64,000 bases of DNA. It comes from Flavobacterium cupreum (GTDB taxonomy: Bacteria > Bacteroidota > Bacteroidia > Flavobacteriales > Flavobacteriaceae). The position numbers and the translations under genes were made by a program. The DNA lies in contig NZ_QWDM01000004.1 in the NCBI RefSeq assembly GCF_003996965.1, positions 380,960 to 444,959 of the forward strand. Reading direction: 5' to 3'. The notes beneath the pieces are model-generated. The model had not been told where the DNA came from. It saw nothing but the letters and a program-made list of their open reading frames with translations, and ran no database searches. Positions 38,383-47,689 of the stretch are shown piece after piece (within the stretch, counting starts at the first letter, position 1; every line of letters starts with the position of its first letter).

Positions 38383-39486
38383 CTATACTCTAAAATTTCG
38401 CCCCTTCCATTTATAAGAACCAAACAAACTGTACAAAGCGACAGCCGAACTAAAAAAAGGGTAAAACAAACTACTTAAAACCAAGCTCTCAATTCGTTGA
38501 CCGGTTAAAAACTGATTGGTGCTATACAACAGTACAAAGTCAGTTATAAACTTTAAAACAACAAACAAAGTTAAAAGTTGCCACGACCAGATTCCAAAAA
38601 CCAAAAATAAAGTTGCGGTTATAAAACTCAAATTTGCGAAGAAAACTATCAGTCCCAACACTTTTCCAAAGATGCTTTGATAGGAACTTGTTTTCGCCGC
38701 CCACCGTACCCTTTGGTAAAATAGTGATTCCCAGTCCTGGGTTGGTTTTGTTTTTACAATCGTTTCTTCTGATTTTAAATAATGCATCAGGTTTTGGTTT
38801 AAATTTGCAACTTTTTGGAGTAAAAAAACGTCATCTCCGCTTGCAATAGCATTGTTTCCTTCAAAACCATTCATTTTTTCAAATAATGATTTGGTATAAG
38901 CAAAATTTGCCCCATTGCACATAAAAGCTTTTTTTATTCCAAAGCTCCCAATGGTTGCGCCCTGAAGACTCGTTAAATCTAATTGCTGAAAATGATGCAA
39001 AAACGAATTGTTGGCCTCATAAGTAACAGCACCGGCAAGCATAGAAACTTCGTTTTCCTGAATGTAATTATCAAAAGTTAACAACCAATTTGAATGAACG
39101 GTACAATCTGCGTCGGTGGTAATCACCCAATCTGTTTTTACGTGTTTCATTGCCGTGGAGATGGCATCTTTTTTCGGAGATTTCGAAACCCTGATAGTAT
39201 CAATAATCCTAACTTGGAATTTAGAATTTGGAATTTGGAATTTTTCATCAGATTCATCATCCACCAAAATGACCTCAAATAAATCAGCCGGATAATTCAG
39301 TTTTGAAAAGCTTTTTAAAAGGTGAGGCAAATTCTCCGCTTCATTTCTAAAAGGAACAATAATGGTAAAACTTGTTTGAGGCTCCAGATTCGTATTTGAA
39401 TATTTTTTTACTTTGAAAAAACCATAAATCAGTACGCCAATCGTAATGATGTAAACGGTTAATATGAGAAATAAGGCCAGATTCAT
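38383..39486 (-). CDS. family 2 glycosyltransferase, membrane-bound
   Basis: A 367-aa GT-A enzyme: N-terminal membrane helix, nucleotide-sugar region TIIVPFRNEAENLP (about 41-54), EVILVDDES (71-79), metal-binding DADC (125-128), acceptor region CNGANFAYTKSLF and a QRVRWAAK motif like QxxRW, then two or three C-terminal helices. Residues about 82-92 (KFQIPNSKFQV) are encoded by a decanucleotide repeat and look inserted. It overlaps the preceding flippase-like gene by ATGA, so the two are coupled. Probably adds sugars to a lipid or polysaccharide at the inner membrane. Confidence 0.88.
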   Translation of the reverse strand: MNLALFLILTVYIITIGVLIYGFFKVKKYSNTNLEPQTSFTIIVPFRNEAENLPHLLKSFSKLNYPADLFEVILVDDESDEKFQIPNSKFQVRIIDTIRVSKSPKKDAISTAMKHVKTDWVITTDADCTVHSNWLLTFDNYIQENEVSMLAGAVTYEANNSFLHHFQQLDLTSLQGATIGSFGIKKAFMCNGANFAYTKSLFEKMNGFEGNNAIASGDDVFLLQKVANLNQNLMHYLKSEETIVKTKPTQDWESLFYQRVRWAAKTSSYQSIFGKVLGLIVFFANLSFITATLFLVFGIWSWQLLTLFVVLKFITDFVLLYSTNQFLTGQRIESLVLSSLFYPFFSSAVALYSLFGSYKWKGRNFRV

Positions 39487-40427
39487 TTTACAGTATTCGC
39501 TTTAAAATTCAGCACATAATAACTGCCTAAAACCACTGGTAAAACGACATTCAAAAACCACATCAAAGTCGAAATAAAAACAACAATCCATTCATTAACG
39601 CCTAAAATTCCGAAGAAATAAACCGCAACACTTCCTTTAACTGCAAAATCCAGAAACTGAAAAGTGGGCAGTGATGAAGCCAAAAAATATACTACTGCAA
39701 TCGTTGCGATCAGCGTAAAATATGGTAGTTCAACATCAAAAGCCAAAAACAAAAAGTAATATTGATGTGAAAAAACTACATAACGGCAAACGCCCAAAAC
39801 TATATTTCTCTGATGAACGGACTTTGGGATTTCATTAATTTTATGAAGCAGTTTTTCTATCGAATATCCCTTGATTTTAATCTTTTTCAAAGAGAACAAA
39901 ATGCCGAAGAATAAAAAGAAAAACGCAAATAAAATGGCAACAGTCCGGGGTGTAATTACATTATAATTTGCATTAAAATACAACAATCCGAAAACACCAA
40001 AAATAACCGTCAGGATCATCTGGATTCCGTTACAGATTAAATTCAGAAAAACGACTTTCTTTGCTTCAGCTTTGGGATAAAACAATGCTTTTCCGGCATA
40101 CTCTCCTACTCCGTTTGGTGTAAAAATTCCGGCGGTTAAGGCTGCCAGAACCTGTCTGGTAGCTTCTCCTATTGAAATTTCTTGAATTACCCTGGCCAGA
40201 TTCTGCCATTTCAAAATTTCAAAATACCGGTTTAAAACACTCAAAAGCAGGATAAAGGCAATTCCTGAAACAGACTGGTTTTTACGAAATAAAGTGATAA
40301 ATTTCTGCCAGTCGAGTTTATCGTTGTGCGCCAGCTGATTGTAAATAAAATAAAATGCACCACCAACAATCAAAAGTTTGACCAGAAGAACAAGGAATTG
40401 TTTAGCTTTGTGGGGAATTGAAATCAT
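39483..40427 (-). CDS. flippase-like/LPG-synthase TM-domain protein (UPF0104 type)
   Basis: A 314-aa integral membrane protein with about eight helices, including the patterns FTPNGVGEYAGKALFYP (an N/S-x-x-GxxEY-like motif) and FLASSLPTFQFLDFAVKGSVAVYFFG that mark the lysylphosphatidylglycerol-synthase membrane region without the synthase domain. Members act as lipid flippases or glycolipid helpers. The overlap with the glycosyltransferase suggests that they act together, with this protein moving the lipid that the transferase modifies; that is inference. Confidence 0.8.
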   Translation of the reverse strand: MISIPHKAKQFLVLLVKLLIVGGAFYFIYNQLAHNDKLDWQKFITLFRKNQSVSGIAFILLLSVLNRYFEILKWQNLARVIQEISIGEATRQVLAALTAGIFTPNGVGEYAGKALFYPKAEAKKVVFLNLICNGIQMILTVIFGVFGLLYFNANYNVITPRTVAILFAFFFLFFGILFSLKKIKIKGYSIEKLLHKINEIPKSVHQRNIVLGVCRYVVFSHQYYFLFLAFDVELPYFTLIATIAVVYFLASSLPTFQFLDFAVKGSVAVYFFGILGVNEWIVVFISTLMWFLNVVLPVVLGSYYVLNFKANTVK

Positions 40428-40465
40428 GCTGCAAAGTAAAGGAAACTATTGCGAAAAAGCTATTT

Positions 40466-40533
40466 CACAAAGATTCACAAAGTAACCTCAAAGTTACACA
40501 GAAAGATTAAAACAAACTTAGTGAATCTCTGTG
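40466..40533. repeat. CACAAAGATTCAC inverted repeat upstream of ruvC
   Basis: CACAAAGATTCAC (40466-40478) pairs with GTGAATCTCTGTG (40521-40533) with one mismatch. Adjacent GTAACCTCAAAGTTACAC and GTGAAACTTTGTGTAACC extend the pattern to 40559, 12 bases before ruvC. Confidence 0.7.
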
Positions 40534-40571
40534 ACTATTTGGTGAAACTTTGTGTAACCCTCTCATAAAAA

Positions 40572-41126
40572 ATGACAAAAGAACGCATCATATTAGGCAT
40601 TGACCCCGGAACAACAATTATGGGTTTCGGACTGATTAAAGTCATCAATAAAAAAATGGAATTCCTGCAGCTGAACGAATTGCAGCTTTCTAAATATGAC
40701 AATCATTACCAGAAGCTTAAAATTATTTTTGAACGTACCATAGAATTAATCGAAACGCATCATCCCGACGAGATTGCCATCGAAGCCCCTTTCTTTGGTA
40801 AAAACGTGCAATCAATGCTAAAGTTAGGCCGTGCGCAAGGTGTCGCCATGGCGGCCGGTCTTTCGAGAGACATTCCGATTACCGAATACGAACCAAAAAA
40901 AATCAAAATGGCCATTACCGGAAATGGGAATGCCAGCAAAGAACAGGTTGCCAAAATGCTGCAACAGCTTTTAGGATTAAAGGAGCTACCGAAGAATCTC
41001 GATTCAACCGACGGTCTGGCAGCAGCAGTCTGTCATTTCTTTAACTCCGGAAAAATCGTTGCGGGAAAAAGTTACACGGGCTGGGATGCTTTTGTGAAAC
41101 AGAATGAAGACAAAATCCGTAAATGA
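40572..41126 (+). CDS. ruvC: Holliday junction resolvase RuvC
   Basis: A 184-aa endonuclease that cuts Holliday junctions with RuvAB during recombination repair. Catalytic acids are in place: Asp11 ([12 protein letters not shown]), Glu71 ([10 protein letters not shown]), Asp144 and Asp147 (DSTDGLAAA). Length is typical. Flanked on both sides by palindromic repeats; the ATTAGATAAT element begins 28 bases after the stop. Confidence 0.96.
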   Translation: MTKERIILGIDPGTTIMGFGLIKVINKKMEFLQLNELQLSKYDNHYQKLKIIFERTIELIETHHPDEIAIEAPFFGKNVQSMLKLGRAQGVAMAAGLSRDIPITEYEPKKIKMAITGNGNASKEQVAKMLQQLLGLKELPKNLDSTDGLAAAVCHFFNSGKIVAGKSYTGWDAFVKQNEDKIRK

Positions 41127-41153
41127 GAAAATCTGTAAATTAGGAAATGTGTC

Positions 41154-41296
41154 AATTAGAAAATTAGATAATTACTGTAATGCCCATATTTTGATTTTCT
41201 AATTTTTTAATTCTTATTTAGCTAACGATCTGATTATTATTATTTTTTTTGCATTCTTTATACTGCCCCTCTATATCATTATCTAATTTTCTAATT
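41154..41296. repeat. ATTAGATAAT-family inverted repeat between ruvC and hemW
   Basis: AATTAGAAAATTAGATAAT (41154-41172) is the exact reverse complement of 41278-41296 (19 bp). Further TGTGTCAATTAG and TAAATTATCTAATTT words flank it, as in the element at 18228. Confidence 0.85.
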
Positions 41297-41318
41297 GATA
41301 AATTATCTAATTTAAAAA

Positions 41319-42476
41319 ATGTCCGGAATCTACATCCACATACCCTTTTGCAAACAGGCTTGCCATTATTGCGATTTTCATTTTTCGACTTCCATGAAGA
41401 AGAAAGAGGAAATGGTTTTGGCTCTCGCCAAAGAAATCGGGATGCGTAAAAGCGAGTTTAAGCTTCCCGACTCCGCCCAAAGTGACAACACCATTGAAAC
41501 CATTTATTTCGGCGGTGGAACACCTTCTGTACTGACCAATGAAGAAATCAACTTTTTAATTTCAGAAGTTTATAAAAATTATAACGTCTCCGAAAATCCG
41601 GAGATTACGCTTGAAGCCAATCCCGATGATTTGTCGGCAGAACGAATTTTTGAATTATCGAAAAGTCCCATAAATCGTCTAAGTATTGGAATTCAGTCTT
41701 TTTATGAAGAAGATTTAAAGATGATGAATCGTGCTCATGATGCCACAGAAGCGATAAACTGCCTGACAGAAGCGACAAAATATTTCGACAATATTTCACT
41801 GGACTTAATTTATGGAATTCCGGGAATGAGCGATGAAATGTGGAAACAGAATATCGAAACGGCATTGAGTTTCGGCATTCCGCATATTTCGAGTTATGCC
41901 TTAACGGTGGAACCAAAAACGGCTTTAAGAAAACTTATTGATATCGGAAAGATTGCCGAACCACAAGATGAAGTGGCTTCTAATCATTTTATGATTTTGG
42001 TGGAAACGCTTGAGAAAAATGGTTTTATTCATTACGAATTATCGAATTTCGGAAAAGAAAATTACTTCTCCAAAAACAATTCCGCTTATTGGCTGGGAAA
42101 AAAATATATCGGAATCGGACCTTCCGCACATAGTTATGATGGCGTGAAAAGAGGCTGGAATATCGCCAATAATTCACTTTATCTAAAATCGATTCACGAA
42201 AACATATTGCCAATTGAAACCGAAACGCTATCAAAATCAGATCGCTATAACGAATATATCATGACAGGACTACGAACCATCTGGGGCGTTTCTCTCGAAA
42301 GAATTGAAACTGAATTCGGACCTGACTATCTGGAGTATCTCAATAAACAAACCCGGAAATTTCTTGATGATGATTTACTTTTTATTGAAAATAGCATCCT
42401 TAAACCAACCGCAAAAGGAAAATTCTTAACGGATGGAATTGCTTCAGATTTATTTTATCTAAATTTGGAAGAATAA
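41319..42476 (+). CDS. hemW: radical SAM heme chaperone HemW / HemN-like protein
   Basis: A 385-aa radical SAM protein with CKQACHYC (Cys11, Cys15, Cys18) binding the 4Fe-4S cluster, YFGGGTPSVL as the SAM-binding glycine motif, EANPDD, and GIQSFYEEDLKMMNR. The short N-terminus and the Cys spacing, followed by Asp rather than a fourth Cys, fit HemW (heme chaperone) rather than a true coproporphyrinogen dehydrogenase HemN. Start chosen by the standard MSGIYIHIPFC opening. Confidence 0.9.
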   Translation: MSGIYIHIPFCKQACHYCDFHFSTSMKKKEEMVLALAKEIGMRKSEFKLPDSAQSDNTIETIYFGGGTPSVLTNEEINFLISEVYKNYNVSENPEITLEANPDDLSAERIFELSKSPINRLSIGIQSFYEEDLKMMNRAHDATEAINCLTEATKYFDNISLDLIYGIPGMSDEMWKQNIETALSFGIPHISSYALTVEPKTALRKLIDIGKIAEPQDEVASNHFMILVETLEKNGFIHYELSNFGKENYFSKNNSAYWLGKKYIGIGPSAHSYDGVKRGWNIANNSLYLKSIHENILPIETETLSKSDRYNEYIMTGLRTIWGVSLERIETEFGPDYLEYLNKQTRKFLDDDLLFIENSILKPTAKGKFLTDGIASDLFYLNLEE

Positions 42477-42571
42477 AATTTCAGAACACTGATAAAATGC
42501 ATTCAGACAGCATTGATTGAAAAAATCCGTAAAAATCTGTGTTAGAATATCCGTAAAATCCGTGTGCCCAT

Positions 42572-43357
42572 ATGATAGCAAAAATAAACAACTTCGAAAT
42601 AGACTTGTCAAAACCAATTGATATCTCAATTCCGCTGACGAATACAGACGAGAATCCGATTGCCTGGTATATTGAAAAACCGGCTATTGAACCTGTCGTT
42701 TTTGGCGAATGGATCGGAAAAGTATCGGAAGGAAAATCTTCGACGAACTTTAATAATATCTTTTTCAATCCGCACGGACACGGAACGCACACGGAATGCC
42801 TGGGACATATTACCAATGATTTTTACAGCATTAATAAATCCCTGAAACAGTTTTTCTTTTTTGCACAGCTGATCACGATTGCACCTGAAAAAATCGGGGA
42901 CGATTTCGTGATTACCAAGGAACAGATTTCGACTTCGCTTAATGCGACAAAAAACTCAGCTCCGCTTAATGAAAAAACCGAAGCTTTAATAATCCGCACA
43001 CTTCCGAATCAAAAAGAGAAAAAATCCAGAAAATATTCGAATACCAATCCGCCTTATTTATCGGAAGAGGCTGCGATTTTCATTCGCGAAAATGGAATTC
43101 AGCATTTATTAATCGATCTGCCAAGTGTTGACAAAGAGCATGATGAAGGAAAACTGTTAGCCCATAAAGCATTCTGGAACGTAAAAGACACCTTACATCT
43201 AAATGCTGATGCAAGTTTTAATGCAACGATTACCGAAATGATTTATGTTCCCGATGAAATTCAGGATGGGAATTATATCTTAAATTTACAAATTGCTTCG
43301 TTTGAAAATGATGCAAGTCCGAGCAAGCCGATTTTATATTCTGTAGTATTTTTTTGA
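42572..43357 (+). CDS. cyclase-family protein (kynurenine formamidase-like)
   Basis: A 261-aa protein with the opening PIDISIPLTNTDENPIAWY, metal-binding NPHGHGTHTECLGH (about 67-80) and LLIDLPSVDKEHDEG in the middle, matching the cyclase/formamidase fold, whose metal motif HxGTHxDxPxH is present here in a variant form (HGTHTECLGH). Substrate unknown; kynurenine formamidase is the best-known member. The upstream gap 42477-42571 has AAATCCGTG-like repeats. Confidence 0.82.
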   Translation: MIAKINNFEIDLSKPIDISIPLTNTDENPIAWYIEKPAIEPVVFGEWIGKVSEGKSSTNFNNIFFNPHGHGTHTECLGHITNDFYSINKSLKQFFFFAQLITIAPEKIGDDFVITKEQISTSLNATKNSAPLNEKTEALIIRTLPNQKEKKSRKYSNTNPPYLSEEAAIFIRENGIQHLLIDLPSVDKEHDEGKLLAHKAFWNVKDTLHLNADASFNATITEMIYVPDEIQDGNYILNLQIASFENDASPSKPILYSVVFF

Positions 43358-43417
43358 CATTATAAATTATTTTATTTAATTTGTATTATTTACACTTACC
43401 AATAAAATATTTTGAAA

Positions 43418-44473
43418 ATGAAAAAGAGGCAAAACTTTGAACAGATTTACCAAAAGACCATTAAGACCAGTGTTCTCCTGCTATTTTTTTGTCTTAATTT
43501 CACAAAATCCTACAGCCAGAATGAACTCCAAAAAGATACTGTAAATTTTATTTATTATCCTGACAAAATAATGGTGCGTGCCAACTTAAGCACACAAAGT
43601 GACAGTTATTTGCTAAACGATAAAAATGGACCAAATCTTAATTTGGAAACCAACAATAGTTACAAACTATTTTTAAATATTGATTATAAATTTATAGGAT
43701 TCAGCTACGGATTTTACCCGAAGTTTTTTGGAGGGAACAAAGATGAAAATTTAAAAGGGAAATCTTCATTTTCAGATTACAACTTCCGTTTCTTTTTAGG
43801 AAGATGGCTCCAGACGGTTCAGTACAGTAAAACAAGGGGCTATTATATCTCCAATATGTCTGATTTTTCTCCTGACTGGGTCGAAGGAAGAGATCCCTAT
43901 CTAAAGTTTCCGGATTTTAAAACGATACAGTTCGGAATGTCAACATCTTATATTTTTAATCCTAAATTTTCGCTTAAAAGTATTACCTCGCTTACCGAAT
44001 GGCAAAAGAAGAGTGCGGGAAGTTTCGTTCCGTCCTTAATTTACAATTACAATACCATCAAATCAAAAACAGATGATCTTGACGGTAAACAAAAGGAATT
44101 TGACCTTCGACTGGCTGCGGGCTATTATTATAACTTCATCATCTGGGATCGATTTTATATTGCACCCAATTTATCCCCATCGCTTGGTGTGAAATTCTCC
44201 AGGGACAAGAGTACAACTGCCGGTGTTACAACTATTGAGAAAAATACGTACTTCACCAGAAATCTTGATGGTGGCATCAAAATAGGCTATAATAGTAACC
44301 GTATACTTTGCGGAGCAAGTTTAAACTTTAGCAGCAGTTCGTATAACGAAGATAAATCTACCCGTATTTCTAATGACAAAGTCTACGGATTATTGTATTT
44401 TGGCTATCGTTTTGATGCGCCCGATTTTGTCAGAAAACCAATTGAAAAAATTGACGGGAAAATTAAAATGTAA
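43418..44473 (+). CDS. DUF4421-family outer-membrane protein
   Basis: A 351-aa protein with a signal segment (hydrophobic TSVLLLFFCLNFTKSYSQ), then the DUF4421-like YYPDKIMVRANLSTQSDSYLL and many aromatic beta strands, likely an outer-membrane barrel. The ATG at 43418 is preferred to a TTG two codons upstream. Function unknown. Monocistronic by spacing. Confidence 0.8.
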   Translation: MKKRQNFEQIYQKTIKTSVLLLFFCLNFTKSYSQNELQKDTVNFIYYPDKIMVRANLSTQSDSYLLNDKNGPNLNLETNNSYKLFLNIDYKFIGFSYGFYPKFFGGNKDENLKGKSSFSDYNFRFFLGRWLQTVQYSKTRGYYISNMSDFSPDWVEGRDPYLKFPDFKTIQFGMSTSYIFNPKFSLKSITSLTEWQKKSAGSFVPSLIYNYNTIKSKTDDLDGKQKEFDLRLAAGYYYNFIIWDRFYIAPNLSPSLGVKFSRDKSTTAGVTTIEKNTYFTRNLDGGIKIGYNSNRILCGASLNFSSSSYNEDKSTRISNDKVYGLLYFGYRFDAPDFVRKPIEKIDGKIKM

Positions 44474-44524
44474 TAAATACTAAAAAGCCTTAAAGTTTGT
44501 TTAGCTATTGTAATGCAAAAAATC

Positions 44525-44932
44525 ATGAATCAGATTACCGTTTCGACCGATAAAAACAAACTTGATGTTCCGTTTATACAAAAATTTTTAAAAGATATTT
44601 ACTGGGCAGCGCCAAGAACGATCGAAGAAGTTCAGACTGCAATTAATGCTTCGGTTTGTTTTGGAATTTACCTGAACGATAAACAGATTGGCTTTGCGCG
44701 TGTGATTACCGATTATGTGGTGTTCGGATATGTGATGGATGTTTTTATCACTGAGGAACATCGTGGTAAAGGATATTCATCTGTCTTAATCGAAAACATG
44801 ATGAATGAACCCATTCTAAAAAACATTAAAATCTGGAGATTAGCCACCACAGATGCGCATTTTTTATACGAGAAATTTGGCTTTACTGCATTGGAAAACC
44901 CTGAAAAAATGATGGAAAAAAAATCACTATGA
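44525..44932 (+). CDS. GNAT-family N-acetyltransferase
   Basis: About 135 residues with the acetyl-CoA loop EEHRGKGYSSVLI (the R/QxxGxG/A motif) and the C-terminal HFLYEKFGFTALENPEKMM. An ATG four codons upstream (44513) is equally possible. First of three genes joined by ATGA overlaps (44929-44932, 45288-45291), so it heads a tight operon with DUF4260 and YjbR-type proteins. Substrate unknown. Confidence 0.88.
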   Translation: MNQITVSTDKNKLDVPFIQKFLKDIYWAAPRTIEEVQTAINASVCFGIYLNDKQIGFARVITDYVVFGYVMDVFITEEHRGKGYSSVLIENMMNEPILKNIKIWRLATTDAHFLYEKFGFTALENPEKMMEKKSL

Positions 44933-45291
44933 AAACAATAATCAAACTGGAAGAATTAGGTTTATTTATTCTCGGAATTTATTTATTCAGTCTCCTGAAT
45001 TACGAATGGTGGTGGTTTTTGACCCTCATCTTAGCGCCCGATTTGTTAATGCTGGGCTATCTCTTTGGAAATAAAAGCGGTGCGTTTTTCTATAACTTTT
45101 TTCACCATAGGGGAATTGCTGTTTTAGTTTATTTGTCCGGAATTTATTTTCAAATTGAAATTTTGAAATTGGCCGGAATTATTTTATTTTCACACTCTGC
45201 CATGGATCGTATGTTTGGTTATGGATTAAAATTAGTAACCGGATTTCAGGATACACATTTAGGCAAAATTGGTAAAAACAATACGGTATGA
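44929..45291 (+). CDS. DUF4260-family small membrane protein
   Basis: A 120-aa protein with three to four hydrophobic helices and the family pattern APDLLMLGYLFGNKSGAFFYN, FFHHRGIAV, and SHSAMDRMFGYGLKL. Function unknown. Overlaps its upstream and downstream neighbours by 4 bases each. Confidence 0.85.
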   Translation: MKTIIKLEELGLFILGIYLFSLLNYEWWWFLTLILAPDLLMLGYLFGNKSGAFFYNFFHHRGIAVLVYLSGIYFQIEILKLAGIILFSHSAMDRMFGYGLKLVTGFQDTHLGKIGKNNTV

Positions 45292-45659
45292 ATTTAGAAA
45301 CGTTTTACGAATATTGTCTTTCGAAAAAAGGAACGACCGAACATTTCCCGTTTGATGAAGACACGCTGGTTTTTAAAGTGGGCGGAAAAATGTTTGCTTT
45401 ATCCTCCTTATCGCAATGGGAAAAGAATGAACCTTCTGTAAATTTAAAATGCGATCCGGAACGCGCACAGGAACTAAGAGCCGAATACGAAGAGATAAAA
45501 CCAGGCTTTCATATGAGTAAGGTGCACTGGAATACAATAGCGCTAAACGGAAATCTGCCGGCGAAATTTGTAAAAGAATTAATAGACCATTCCTACGAAC
45601 TGGTTTTCAAAAGTTTGACGAAGAAAATTCAAAATGAAATTATTGAATTAGAAAATTAG
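45288..45659 (+). CDS. MmcQ/YjbR-family protein
   Basis: A 123-aa soluble protein: FYEYCLSKKGTTEHFPFDE at the start, VFKVGGKMFALSS, then VNLKCDPERAQELRAEYE and HMSKVHWNTIALNG, all typical of the YjbR/CyaY-like fold. Members are proposed to bind DNA, without firm evidence. Last gene of the GNAT-DUF4260-YjbR unit; the 84-base gap after it holds a CGATAGCTGTCG dyad (45705-45716), a possible remnant of an intergenic repeat. Confidence 0.88.
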   Translation: MNLETFYEYCLSKKGTTEHFPFDEDTLVFKVGGKMFALSSLSQWEKNEPSVNLKCDPERAQELRAEYEEIKPGFHMSKVHWNTIALNGNLPAKFVKELIDHSYELVFKSLTKKIQNEIIELEN

Positions 45660-45743
45660 GCATTACATTTGCATCGTTAGAAAAAAAACTTAGCCACTCA
45701 GTCCCGATAGCTGTCGCGATTGTAACTTAGCAAATTATACCCC

Positions 45744-46448
45744 ATGAAAGAACAATTTAAAAAGTTTTTAAACGAAGAACAAGATCCAAAAGCGATTGAA
45801 AAAATCACTTCAAAACTCAATGATTTATTGATGAAAGGTGAAGAAGTTGGATACATCGCGGTTCAGAAAAAACCGGCAATAACTGTTTTTCCTGATAGTA
45901 TTGTATTAACAAACAAAAGAATTATTATTTGTAAACCTAAAAATTTAGGTCTTTCAATGGATTTTACCGATTATACCTGGGATGAAATCGTAGGTACTTT
46001 TGTAAAAGAAAACATTTTAGGTTCAGAGTTCTCTTTTTCTACGAAAACAGATATTCAGGCTTCTATAGATTATATCCCTAAGATTCAGGCCCGTAAAATT
46101 TTTACGTACGCTAAAGAACAACTGGATATCTTAAAAAACCCAACTGTTGCAACTCCCGTTGTGGAAGCTGCCCAGACAGAAGAAGTAGAAACAGAATACG
46201 AAATCGAAGAAGTGGAAACAGAAGAAGTAACCAGTTTTGCAGAAATTATGCCGGCTACTACTCCGTCTTATACGGAAACTTTTGAGCCAATTCAGCCTCA
46301 GGCTTCAACCGGAGACCGTAAATTAAGTGAATTATCCAAGGAAGAACTTTTTGATAAATTACAGAATTACAAAAAGTTACTGGATAACGGTTTGATTATG
46401 CAGGGCGAATACGATACATTCAAAAAAGAAATTTTAAGCTATATGTAG
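45744..46448 (+). CDS. PH-domain protein with C-terminal SHOCT motif
   Basis: A 234-aa soluble protein. Residues about 30-135 look like a bacterial PH domain (ITVFPDSIVLTNKRIIICKP, DYTWDEIVGTFVKE), then an acidic Glu/Val/Thr-rich linker (VETEYEIEEVETEEV), and a C-terminal SHOCT-type helix pair (LSKEELFDKLQNYKKLLDNGLIMQGEYDTFKKEIL). SHOCT motifs are oligomerisation or anchoring pieces. The stop codon is immediately followed by a 31-bp arm of a large hairpin. Confidence 0.82.
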   Translation: MKEQFKKFLNEEQDPKAIEKITSKLNDLLMKGEEVGYIAVQKKPAITVFPDSIVLTNKRIIICKPKNLGLSMDFTDYTWDEIVGTFVKENILGSEFSFSTKTDIQASIDYIPKIQARKIFTYAKEQLDILKNPTVATPVVEAAQTEEVETEYEIEEVETEEVTSFAEIMPATTPSYTETFEPIQPQASTGDRKLSELSKEELFDKLQNYKKLLDNGLIMQGEYDTFKKEILSYM

Positions 46449-46450
46449 TT

Positions 46451-46588
46451 TTTAACCGCAAGGAGCGCAAAGTTTTACGCAGTGTTCGCAAAAGATTATA
46501 AAAAAAACCATCCTAAATAATAGGATGGTTTTTTTATGTTTTTTTCTTTGTGTGCTTTGCGTAAAACTTTGCGCTCCTTGCGGTTAAA
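46451..46588. repeat. perfect 31-bp inverted repeat of CGCAAAG family enclosing a terminator
   Basis: Arms 46451-46481 (TTTAACCGCAAGGAGCGCAA...) and 46558-46588 are exact reverse complements over 31 bases. The arms abut the stop codons of the two convergent genes: the left one starts 2 bases after the stop at 46448, the right one ends 1 base before the stop at 46589. Inside lies a separate hairpin at 46502-46535. Confidence 0.93.
46502..46535. terminator. bidirectional terminator nested in the large hairpin
   Basis: AACCATCCTA / TAGGATGGTT stem with a 5-nt loop and A/T runs on both sides. It serves both convergent genes. Confidence 0.88.
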
Positions 46589-47689
46589 TTACAAAGTAGC
46601 CTTCTGTTTTTCTACAAAACTATTGGACTGTAGTTCTAATAAATCTGTTGCGTTTTTACGCTGCAAATCATACAGGTTCTTATCTTCTGCGATATCTGCG
46701 TAAACCCTGTCGTGCATTTCGGCGCTGGTTTTAACCAATAAATCACGTTGGTATTTATTCTGCGCTAAAGTAGCTTTTACTGCTGTTTCGGCTTCTTCCT
46801 GTTTGAAATCAAATTCGCCTTTTGGAGCTAATAGCTTTGCAATAATCGGAGAAGTCTCAATCGCCAGAAACAATAACATAATAAAGAAGGATGGCAGCCA
46901 TGGCAATTTGTCCAACGCATTAATTCTTGCCATTAAACCATCGAAACCTTCTATGATGGGCTGTGTCTGCGATACTTTTTTATCTAAGTCGGCCTGAAGC
47001 TGTTTTCCTGTTTTTTCCTTCTCGGCTATTTTTGCTTCGTTAGCCGCCTTTAGCGTTGCAAATTCTTTTAGGGAAGCGTCGTGTTTTTCGCGTTTTTCTT
47101 TATAGACGGGACCTTTGCCTAATTTTTTAGTTCCTGCAGTCCCTTCGGCTTCCGTGATGTAAGTGGAGTATAAAGCATTTACTTCCTTCTCTTTTTTCAG
47201 GATATCACTTTTCAAAGCTGCGATCTCCGCTTTATTCTTGTCTAAGTCTGATTTGAAATAATTCCCAACCTGCTTTTTGTTGGCCAGTTCCATTTCATTT
47301 TTTTCTTTTAGTAAAACGGTATTGATTTCTTTTTCGAAAATTTTAATCTCTAATGGCTTCGAAATAACGATGGCAATGATAACCGCCAGCATAATTCGCG
47401 GCGTAGCCTGAAGAAATTCATCAAAAAAACGATCTCTTTTTTTAATCGTCGAAACGATAAAACGATCTAAATTGAAGATCAATAAACTCCATACAAAGCC
47501 GAAAATCAATGCCGGATAAATAGAGTCAAAAACAGTAAAAAGCGCATAAGCACTGGCTAAGAAAGCCATAACCGCAGTAAAAAAAACAGTGGCGCCAATA
47601 CCTACATATTTGGTTTGTTCCCCTTCTGAACAGCCGTCCAGCAGGTCTCGGTCGACTCCTGAACAAAGGATAAAAAATTGTTTTAACAT
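46589..47689 (-). CDS. DUF4407-family membrane protein
   Basis: A 366-aa protein: N-terminal GVDRDLLDGCSEGEQTKYVG, three hydrophobic helices (about 28-120) with FNLDRFIVSTIKKRDR, a long charged coiled-coil-like middle (about 125-245, rich in Lys, Glu and Ala), a helix LPWLPSFFIMLLFLAIETSP, and a charged tail with ATLAQNKYQRDLLVK. This order is typical of DUF4407. Function unknown, possibly a membrane-tethered coiled-coil. The C-terminal end abuts the palindrome arm. Confidence 0.85.
   Translation of the reverse strand: MLKQFFILCSGVDRDLLDGCSEGEQTKYVGIGATVFFTAVMAFLASAYALFTVFDSIYPALIFGFVWSLLIFNLDRFIVSTIKKRDRFFDEFLQATPRIMLAVIIAIVISKPLEIKIFEKEINTVLLKEKNEMELANKKQVGNYFKSDLDKNKAEIAALKSDILKKEKEVNALYSTYITEAEGTAGTKKLGKGPVYKEKREKHDASLKEFATLKAANEAKIAEKEKTGKQLQADLDKKVSQTQPIIEGFDGLMARINALDKLPWLPSFFIMLLFLAIETSPIIAKLLAPKGEFDFKQEEAETAVKATLAQNKYQRDLLVKTSAEMHDRVYADIAEDKNLYDLQRKNATDLLELQSNSFVEKQKATL

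Noticed and set aside
43412..43417. TTG as start of the DUF4421 gene
   Set aside because: An ATG two codons later gives the same signal peptide and is the simpler choice.
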